64,000 nucleotides of DNA from Sarocladium kiliense (taxonomy: Eukaryota; Ascomycota; Sordariomycetes; Hypocreales; Sarocladiaceae), in the NCBI GenBank assembly GCA_030734395.1, contig JAUZTG010000034.1:620001-684000 (forward strand), read 5' to 3'. The position numbers and the translations under genes are program-made. Positions 56,440 through 64,000 of the stretch are shown in pieces. The notes beneath the pieces are model-generated. The model ran no database searches, was not told the DNA's origin, and saw nothing but the letters and a program-made list of their open reading frames with translations. Within the stretch, counting starts at the first letter, position 1. Each line of letters starts with the position of its first letter.

Positions 56440-58102
56440 ATGGATTCCGACTCAATCACCAAAGCGGCCGTTGATGGCCAACAGACCGGGGAGCAGACCT
56501 CTATAGAGGCTGCTGAGGAGAAGAGAGTTGTTCGGAAGATCGACTTGTTCCTCTTGCCAACTATCTGGATCATGTACCTGTTCTCTTATGCTGACCGAAC
56601 TAAGTAAGTGCATCTTCACCGTTATCTCAACTTATCAAACATCAAACGTATATCATTCGTATTCTTGTACGCTCTGTATGCTGACTAGAGTCCTATCAGC
56701 ATCGGCAATGCCAAAATCGCCGGTATGACAGATGACTTGAACATGTCATCCAATGATTATTCCCTGGCCTTGGTCATCTTCTTCATCTCCTACATCGTGT
56801 TCGAAGTCCCGAGCAACCTCATCCTAGCAAAGACCCGGCCATCGCTCTACATCCCCGGCCTCATGTTTGCGTGGGGCATCTGCGTCACTGGCATGGCCTT
56901 TGTCCAGAGCTACAGCGCTCTGCTAGCACTTCGTTTCTTGGTTGGCTTGTTCGAGGCTGGATTCGCGCCTGGCGTGATGCTCATGCTGTCTTGCTGGTAC
57001 AAGAAGAGCGAGCAGTCTCGCAGGTTCTCCGTCTTCTACTCGGCGGCTGTGCTCTCTGGTGCCTTTGGTGGTCTTGTGGCCGGTGGCATCTCAAGCACAC
57101 TGGAGGGAGCAAGAGGTCTTCGCGGTTGGAGATGGCTGTTTGTAGGTGACCCGAGCCATAAGAAAAACACACAGTGACGAGGATCTCCCGCTGACTTGCC
57201 ATCTCTGCCATTCTAGCTCGTCGAAGGCGTAGGTACTATCGCCTGCGCTCTGATCTCAATGTTCATCCTGCTCGACTTCCCTGCCACTACGAAGCGTTTC
57301 AGCGAAGATGAGCGGAGGATCGCCGTCGCGCGTCTCGAGTCTGAGAACGTGGTGACGGTCACCGAGGATAACCCCCGTCTGACCTCGATGGAAGCCCTCA
57401 AACAGTCCTTTGCTGACTGGAGGACATGGCTCTTCACTCTTGGCTACACGGTATGGAAGCAGCAACCACAAGACACACAGCCCAAAAGCTAACCAGCGTG
57501 TTTTAGGCCATCGGAGGTGCTTCGACCATGTCCTACTTCTATCCCACACTGGTCAACGGCCTCGGGTACACTTCTACAAATGCCCAGTACAGTAAGTGCA
57601 GATCTAGGGGAGGAGTGGGAAATGTGGTCTATGAAGACAATTCACTGACTCGCTCTTCTCAGTGACCGCCCCCATCTATGCGGTGGCTTTCTTCTGTGTC
57701 ATCATCACAGGCTGGCTCAGCGACAAGTTCAAGCAAAACCGAGGTCTTATCATTGCGGGTTGGCTTGCCCTCTCCTTTACATGCTGCATCATCGTGGCCT
57801 GCGTCTTCAATTACACTGCCCGTTACGCACTGCTCGTGTTTGTAGCCTCCGGTATACTCACTGCCAACGCCATGTCTCTGGCATTTGCCTCGTCCTCCTT
57901 TGGGTCTATGCGCCAGGAGACTCGCGGTGTCAGTCTCGCCGTGGTCAACGGCGTTGCCAATCTTGCAGGTGTGTACGGAGCCTACCTGTTTCCTGCGGAA
58001 GATGGACCCAAGTACCTCAAGGGGTTCGGGGTTGTCGCGGGCTTATGTGGGTTTGCGGTGGTTGTTTATTGTGTAGCGCATGTCCTCATGCGGCGCAAGT
58101 AG
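56440..58102 (+). CDS. MFS transporter, Dal5/allantoate-permease family
   Basis: Exons 56440-56603, 56700-57141, 57217-57450, 57507-57591 and 57663-58102 give about 454 residues. Blocks typical of the anion:cation symporter (Dal5-like) family are present: RKIDLFLLPTIWIMYLFSYADRTNIGNAK, YIVFEVPSNL and RFLVGLFEAGFAPGV in the N-terminal half. A further block, YFYPTLVNGLGYT, follows later. About twelve membrane segments can be counted. Such permeases take up organic anions such as allantoate, ureidosuccinate, nicotinate or small peptides. Its divergent partner is an FAD amine oxidase, so import of an N-containing substrate is the likely job. The start at 56440 follows an ACC context. Confidence 0.93.
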
Positions 58103-59135
58103 AGGATCTGGGGATGGGATGCCGCAGTTACGCATGGATGAGGTTGTGGCATGTTGCAGTCAACCCTGACACTGAACCAATCATACTTGCCTTTCTTGAA
58201 ACATCTAGTCACATTATGAGCCGTGTGATTATGTTTTTGTATAAACGGAAGTTTTGATAGTCCGGGGTTCCTCCCTGCGGACGCTGGTATGGGCCGGCCG
58301 TTGCTTAACCTCCCCGGCCCGTTCTGTTCCCCGGCTCTCCTGGCCGTACCATCTGCTCTACAACAGCATGACTTCCACCGCGGGGAGGTGCGAAGCCCAT
58401 TCGAAGCCCGTTGACGCCTACGACACTCGATTTGTACAGCCCCAGGGCCCAAGTTCCCATATTACGCTGCCACCTTGCTCTGTCGCCTTCGGGATAGCGG
58501 CCGCTTAGCCAGAACTTGGCATCGTCGTTTCCCGGACAGTTTCATCCACTGCGAGCTGCCCCAGGTTGTGCTGGGATGTCTTGCCACGACCGCATGTTCC
58601 CGTTGACTCGCCCGTACCAGGGTTGGAGGGGAACGGGATCAGCTCGAGATTCAGGCAGGTAGGGTTCTCCAGGTCATCCAGCAGCAGCTTCTGGAATGTC
58701 TCGAAAGGCTCGGAACCAAACGCGTCATCTCTTATCTCTGGAGGTTTTGGGTCGGCGCAGCAAAGAGTCTTCTTCCACTGGCAAGACTCTTCCTGTGCCC
58801 GGCCGTATTCAAGTCCGAGCAGGACGTGGTCTGAAGGGCAAAGATCCATTGCAAGTGTCACCGAAGTAGTTCACGACGTTCTTGTGCCAGCTGCACTTCG
58901 TATTGAAATTGTCTAGCGGCGGCAGCTAGGCCTCGCAAACCCAAACCTGTTCGGAACGCTTCTCGCAGAGGAGAAAGAAGATAAAACAAGCCACCTTATG
59001 TTTCTGCGGTTTAATGCTTTGCGCATCTCATTGTAAGCAAGCTCTTCAGTCGCTCGTCGAGTCCCTGATTACCTGGCTTTGCGTTACTGCCGCGGCAGTG
59101 TCACATTCAGCTGACACCCATTTCCGCAAGCAACT
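58103..59135. other. Intergenic with an unrecognised 118-codon frame
   Basis: About 1 kb. The minus-strand frame 58505-58861 reads MDLCPSDHVLLGLEYGRAQ and has several cysteines (including LCC). It looks protein-like and may be a fragment of a secreted cysteine-rich protein, but I cannot assign it. A neighbouring frame upstream (near 58,900) contains CSWHKN, hinting at a broken or multi-exon gene. Confidence 0.25.
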
Positions 59136-60391
59136 TTAGAACCAGTCTTTGAATTCTGTGTTTTGCAACCTGTGGTGTTTGTGCGTAGTAATAATCGCAG
59201 TTGTGCCATTAGCATCAGTTGCCATTGGATCAGCCCCATTCTCCAGCAATGCCTTAGCCACACTCAAGCATCGCCTTTCTACCGCCCATTGGAGAAGTGA
59301 AACATTCTTCTTTGGTTTATCGCACCAGTAAGAACACCACGAATGCCTTGTCCACTCTTCGGGCATTGGATCCGGTTCAGGTGCCTCCAGAGCCGCTTTG
59401 TTTCCCATCAACAGTTGGAGGGCGAGGTGATATGCGCCATTCTGACACTTTCCTGAGTCTTCCCAAAGAGATAAGAGGTGTAAACGCGTCCAGCCGCGGT
59501 TGCCCTTGATTCGAGTGTCGGCGCCACGAGTAATTAGCAAGTGGGCAGTTTGTACTGCTGACTCCAGGCCCTTTATAGTCCAGTCATGAGGTCTCTCATC
59601 GTGATCCCGCGGGTCAGGCGCCAGTGCGTACATTAACGGAGTCCATCCTAGGCTACTCCTCTCATCCACATCGAGTCCGTGGTTAAGAAGCGTCTCAACC
59701 ATATCGCAATTACCTCCTAAGCAGGCAAAGTGTAATAGGTTTTTATTAAAGGTATTCGTAAGATGCAGATCCGACGGCAGGAGTAGCTGTTCTTGATCCG
59801 CGGATGTGGTTGCGACAAGGTTGAAGAACTGGGTATTCGACTTCATAGCTGCTATATGAAGGGGCGTTGTTCCGTTGAGGCTACGCACGGTCGCGGATGC
59901 TCCATGTTCAAGAAGAAGTCTCAGAGCAGTCTCGTTCCACACATACCGCACGGTATCCATCCCAAGATCTGGGGCGCGGGATACTACCGTCCGCACAGCC
60001 TCATGGAGAGCCGTATAGCCTGAGCTGTCATCCTTTCCATTTGGATTGGCTCCATTCTCGAGAAGTGTCTTTAGAGCTCCCGCCATATCTGCGTTCATGG
60101 CCGTGAGAGTGGCCAGAGGCACACCGCTATAGTCCTTATAATTTGGATCCGCGCCTGCCTTGATGAGTCGAGCAATCAGAGTTGAGTGGTTGAGGTAGTC
60201 TATTCCTGAATGTAGCAGCCGGTGAGGACTCTGTAATAAGTCATCAAATTTACACGGCACGACCTGGCCAGACACTCATCGAGGGTATTCTGAGGATAGG
60301 CAAACGACCTCCCATGCTGCGCAAGCAGCACATTGGCAACGTGAGGATCCCACTTCCCAGCATAACTTTTTGGAGGCTCGGCAACGATATG
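59136..60391 (-). pseudogene. Ankyrin-repeat protein gene, 5' end in another frame
   Basis: The main frame (60275-59136) encodes about 380 residues with at least six ankyrin repeats, for example LIARLIKAGADPNYKD, ALRLLLEHGASATVRS, VETLLNHGLDVDERS and AKALLENGADPMATD. It opens with GTG, with no in-frame ATG until inside the repeats. Just upstream a different frame reads convincingly as protein (EPPKSYAGKWDPHVANVLLA, then SFAYPQNTLDECLARS) from an acceptor near 60391. The two frames differ by two bases near 60252-60255 and no good intron joins them. A frameshift, or a missed unusual intron, is likely. The true 5' end was not found. Confidence 0.55.
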
Positions 60392-60569
60392 CTACGCTAC
60401 AGGTCAATCCCTTATTACTAGCAGAACCACGGCTCTCCGAAGGTGCAGTGCAGTGCATTTCACCAAGGAAAGCCATGTGATGTTAATGTTCTTATGATTC
60501 ACACGTCACTTAACTTTCTCTATGAATAACTCAGAGCAGCTACCCTGCATCCTGCTCATGATTAATACT

Positions 60570-62909
60570 TCAATTGCTCTGGCCACTAATGTGCCTGACG
60601 TCCCTTGACCGGCGCATATGCTGCTTCAACTTTCTCATTTGCGCCCTCCTCCGTCTCGCCCTTTGCTCCTTGTCGTCGAGAGAATGCGTATCGTTCCAGT
60701 ATGTCTCCAATGCGACAAGATCCGCCAAAAATTGGCGGATGCGCACACCGCTCTTGTCTCCGACGTAGGCGTCCACTTCCTCATCACATGCTGCTGAAGT
60801 GGCAACATGAAGCCCTCGCAAGACTTGACGGTCACTGACGCGACGGTCGTGGTCCAGATCCGTTGAGCGGATGCTCTGCAGGATAGATGATGCTCGCATA
60901 GGAATGGCTGGACGGATGCGGCGTGGTCCCATCAGTTTGGACCTTCGCTTTGTCGAGACTGACGTTCGCTTCTTTGCTGCTTTGAAGGGGAACAGTTTTT
61001 CTGTTCCCGCCTCAAGGACGGGCTTGATGATAGGCTCTGTTGGATTGCGAACCACCAGTGTCCGCTTTTCGCCTTGTGGTCGTGCAGGTAGATGGCCAAC
61101 AGTGTGTCGAAGACGAGGGGGTACAGTAGCCTTTTCGAGTTTGGATATCGCAAAATTCGGCAGCGAAATTCCGGTTGTCAGCCAGTGACCGGACGTGGAT
61201 GGCTTCTGCCCGAGGTGCTCAGGGGCTACCGGTCGATTTTGACGGATGCCGTTCCGAGGTCGAATGGCTGCTTCGGGATGAAGATACTGTGTATTTGTGG
61301 GACGGGGATTATGTTTATGAATTTCGGCATCAGGATGAGTGTAGCTGTGCCCGCCGCGGCATGATTCAAGATGACCGTTGGACTGGGACACTGTCATGGA
61401 AGGCCGCCGATAACCTGTTGCCTTAAGATGCATGTTGAGCGGTTGCATTGATTCAACCCCATCACAGAGATGACGAGGGCTAGGCTCCGCGGGGTCCATG
61501 GCAGCCGAAGGCATAGGGATGTGAGATGGTGCCTGTGCCCTGCCCAGAGATCTTGAATGCGATGGAGCGGAGCCAACTACGATCGGCGCCGAAGCAAGCG
61601 AACGCTTGACATTCTCCTGAACACTTTCTCTCCCATCAATATGCGTAGGAAAGCAAGGCAGACATATGCGTTTGGCCTTTGTCAAAGTCATATCCTTGCC
61701 ATGGCGGTCTAAGCTTGGCACCTCGTCGATGAGCGCATAGCGCCACTCGTCAATGTTGTCTGGATTAGCAAAAGAGACTTCTGAGCTTGATTGCTTTTGA
61801 CCCGTAAGCTCTTCCTTGCCATCCATCTGAGATACTCTCACCGGTTTCCCATCTGAACCGACCACATTGCGACGCTTGTTGGGCAGTGAGGCCAGTCTCT
61901 TCTTGACCGGCGTTTTCCGGGCTTGATCTTTCGAAGTGACAGCAAGTCCGGCAGCTTTGAACTCTCTTCGGTAGGGCAAAAGAGCTGAGATAGTGTGTAA
62001 TGTGGCGGGCGATCTTGACGAAGGCGTGAGGTTGGGCACCTGGCCTTTGGCGTTGGTTTGCTCGGCATATTTGTGCAGTTCCTTCGCGAATCGCTTCAGC
62101 GCCTCCTTCTGACTTGATGTTCGTGATCGAGAAACATTGCTTGCTTTCGATCCTCTGATAGAATCTGGTGTGTTTGTGCTGCGTGTCTCACTCTCTGTTG
62201 AGATGGACAACATGCGCAGTTGTTCTGCGATGCTGCGAGATATCACTTCAACAAGTGCCGAATCGACGGCTGAAAGAGGCCGGCCGCTGACGATCGATGC
62301 TGCGCCATCCGCAAGATTATTCAGGGCTGGACTGAGATGACGTGTGTTCAATGGCGCAGTAGATGGTGTTTGTTGCAACTGCACTGGGGAGCGGGCTAGG
62401 GCCTTTTGTATGGGCTCAAGACCAACATCAGCTTTGGGAGATGTTTTTTTAGGTGACTCCTTCAGAACACAAGACTTCAATGTTTCGGGAGTTTCCGTGA
62501 ACTTTTTGTTCGAAGGCGGCAAGGGAAAGAGGAAAGACTCGAGGTCTAATGAGGAGCTGGAAGCACCCACGTCCTCCTCATCGGCGTTATATGACGTCTG
62601 AGATCCCGGCTTCGCGACAGGCCCTCGTCGAGTTTCCAGCTAAGATTCTTCAGGCCCTCGCATCTCCGGCAGCACCACGAGCTGTGGTGCTTGTACTTGA
62701 ACCTGCGGCTCGAGAGATTCTGGCATTGGGGTTGGTGTCCTGGCAGATGATTCTGCGACGCACTTGTTGCGGACCTTTGTTCGAGCTCCAACATGAGGGC
62801 CGAACCTCAGCTTCCTTATAGCCTCCAATTGCGTGTCTCGAGATACCTTGGATGCCTCAGAACGGGTAGTGTCCGAGCTGACCTCGGAGATAGGCGCGAG
62901 ACCAGGCAT
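60570..62909 (-). CDS. Conserved basic protein of unknown function, about 760 residues
   Basis: Exons 62909-62697 and 62639-60570 join in frame across a 57-bp segment (GTACAA...CTTAG) whose last codon would otherwise be an in-frame TAG. The start MPGLAPISEVSSD was chosen as the first ATG of the frame downstream of the SDHAF1 stop. The protein is Ser/Pro/Arg-rich and largely disordered, with basic KKRLASLPNKRR and RRRRAQMRKLKQHMRRSR stretches that suggest nuclear location. The only ordered-looking part is the C-terminal block RQVLRGLHVATSAACDEEVDAYV to about YWNDTHSL. I recognise no named family. If the intron is not real, the gene is interrupted by the stop. Confidence 0.6.
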
Positions 62910-63186
62910 TATCCAAAAAAAAGAAAAGCGGCAGCCCTGGTAAGTGCGCTGAGTGATGCTATTCAAGAGAATGACGAGATGGCAGCCTTTTCGTGTAGGG
63001 TTGGGAAGTGGACGAAGGAATAGTGAAGATGCACAAAGTCGCCGGACCGTGGTCGAAAGCCGAGAGCACGACAAGGCTGTTGAGGCAAAACAAAGCTCCT
63101 GCTGTCTCCATTGCAGCTCGTTGGCCGGCAAACGAACGCATGGATCGGCAACAGCTCCTGCTGGCGAGGAAGCACGAGTGAGATCC

Positions 63187-63520
63187 TTAGTGGATGTCTT
63201 TGATGCCAGGCGCGGAGTAGGCATCGAGCTGTCGCTTCCCCTTTCGCAAGAGAAACTCGATGGCGCCGAAATCACGCCTGTCGATCCCGAGATTGCGCGC
63301 AAACTCGTTCCTGGAAGCTGGTTAGACATGGAAAAGAACTGCTGGACACTCATAACATACCTCGCGAAATTCTCAAAGTGCACCCGGGTGTCCTGTGAAT
63401 GATCAGCCGGCGCGCTGCTTATTGACCGAGACCTGGACTCACCTGCGGCTTCCTCCGGCTCTCCCGCAGACACTGCCGGTAGAGACTTAAGACCTCCCTC
63501 TGAAGACCGGAAAGACGCAT
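63187..63520 (-). CDS. SDH6: SDHAF1/Sdh6 LYR-motif succinate dehydrogenase assembly factor
   Basis: Three exons, 63520-63443, 63392-63361 and 63310-63187, give a 77-residue protein. It opens MRLSGLQREVLSLYRQCLRE, the SDHAF1 form of the LYR motif (Leu13-Tyr14-Arg15). It continues VHFENFARNEFARNL and RRDFGAIEFLLRKGKRQL, and ends with YSAPGIKDIH. All junctions are GT..AG and keep frame. SDHAF1 works in the mitochondrial matrix, bringing iron-sulfur clusters to the Sdh2 subunit of complex II. The exons lie within a longer spurious open frame on the same strand, so the gene could easily be annotated wrongly. Confidence 0.93.
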
Positions 63521-63677
63521 TGCGAGGAGCTGAGTAAGACAAAGTCTTGTGTTGAAGGTCTGGAAGAGGGTCCTGTGGCTGAGTGACGCGGTCTCGTTGC
63601 GCAATGGACTTCGATGATGGTAATGAAATGAATGGTCCGGGCAAAAGCTCTCCGCGAACGCACCGTGCCTATGACAC

Positions 63678-63719
63678 AACCCTAACCCTGTGCTGTCAGT
63701 TAGGTGTCAGGGTTAGGGT
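63678..63719. promoter_or_regulatory. Inverted pair of telomere-type repeats
   Basis: AACCCTAACCCTG (63678-63690) and its inverse CAGGGTTAGGGT (63708-63719) flank a 17-bp spacer. TTAGGG is the fungal telomere unit. The pair lies about 160-200 bp upstream of the SDHAF1 start codon and could be a binding site for a Tbf1-like factor, or a relic of a telomere-derived insertion. Confidence 0.6.
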
Positions 63720-64000
63720 CGATCAAGAGATGGCCAGTAGGTAGCGGGATCTGAAGGGATTGTATTAGCCCAGATCGCTTTATTTGACTTGACAATAATT
63801 TTGATTATAAAGCCAAGGCTAGACATGTCCTTTTCAAGATGATAAGCTCAAGTCTCTGGGAGAAGAGTTGATCTTCAGACGACGTAATTCCAGGCTGTGG
63901 TTGAGGTCCCAACGGTCTTCTCTGGGATATCAATCTTGTTACAAAGCATTCTCAGTAGCCCTCAACTCCACTGATCATAGTCCGGAATATTCTCCTCGAA
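63720..64000. other. Window end, nothing recognised
   Basis: The final 281 bp is moderately AT-rich with no open frame or repeat that I can support. Confidence 0.3.

Noticed and set aside
62640..63644. 334-codon minus-strand open frame starting MPGPFISLPSSK
   Set aside because: Its upstream part is an out-of-frame shadow of the SDHAF1 exons and introns; only the last part (from 62909) belongs to the long basic protein.
1..64000. CRISPR arrays, prokaryotic operons, rRNA and intact transposons
   Set aside because: Gene structure is clearly that of a fungus with introns. I saw no spaced direct repeats of CRISPR type, no rRNA-like segment and no transposase or reverse transcriptase.

Overview
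The window is nuclear DNA of a filamentous ascomycete (Pezizomycotina, most likely a dothideomycete). Its genes carry short GT..AG introns of about 50-110 bp. They include families typical of moulds: DUF4246, RTC4-like, EthD, Zn2Cys6 regulators, a CreB-type deubiquitinase and a Ras/LRR adenylate cyclase. No ribosomal RNA, tRNA, viral or intact transposon sequence was recognised. The class is inferred from gene content; no search was run.

Layout. 0-12 kb: an F-box/2EXR-like protein, a CBS-domain protein, a small lipocalin-like protein, an SDR-fold protein lacking the catalytic Tyr, actin-capping protein beta, and a BAH-PHD chromatin reader. 12-21.5 kb: a DUF4246 putative 2-oxoglutarate oxygenase, an EthD protein, then a decaying patch with a phytanoyl-CoA dioxygenase gene carrying an in-frame stop, a second Zn2Cys6 relic, tandem repeats, and a Zn2Cys6 regulator shifted by a 10-bp duplication. 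22.5-24 kb: mitochondrial phosphate carrier. 24-28 kb: gene-poor DNA. 28-42 kb: CreB, YOS1 and ALG12 (divergent), adenylate cyclase. 44-51 kb: a GH13 alpha-glucosidase, RTC4, dynactin p50, the small molybdopterin synthase subunit, and a PSI-like membrane protein. 52-58 kb: a compact locus with a Zn2Cys6 regulator, an FAD amine/amino-acid oxidase and a Dal5-like MFS transporter. 59-63.5 kb: an ankyrin gene with a suspected frameshift, a long basic protein of unknown function, and a small SDH assembly factor (SDHAF1).

How the genes relate. Most are independent housekeeping genes. Two neighbourhoods look functional as groups. At 52-58 kb the regulator, oxidase and permease look like a catabolic unit for a small nitrogen compound, with repeated TATACCGC-type motifs in the shared oxidase/permease promoter. 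At 16-21 kb the EthD, dioxygenase and regulator genes look like a small oxidative or secondary-metabolism locus that is now degrading. YOS1 and SDHAF1 are tiny multi-exon genes found by reading across introns; neither is visible as one long open frame. Exon boundaries throughout were placed by eye from splice signals, frame and family similarity remembered from known proteins, not from transcripts.
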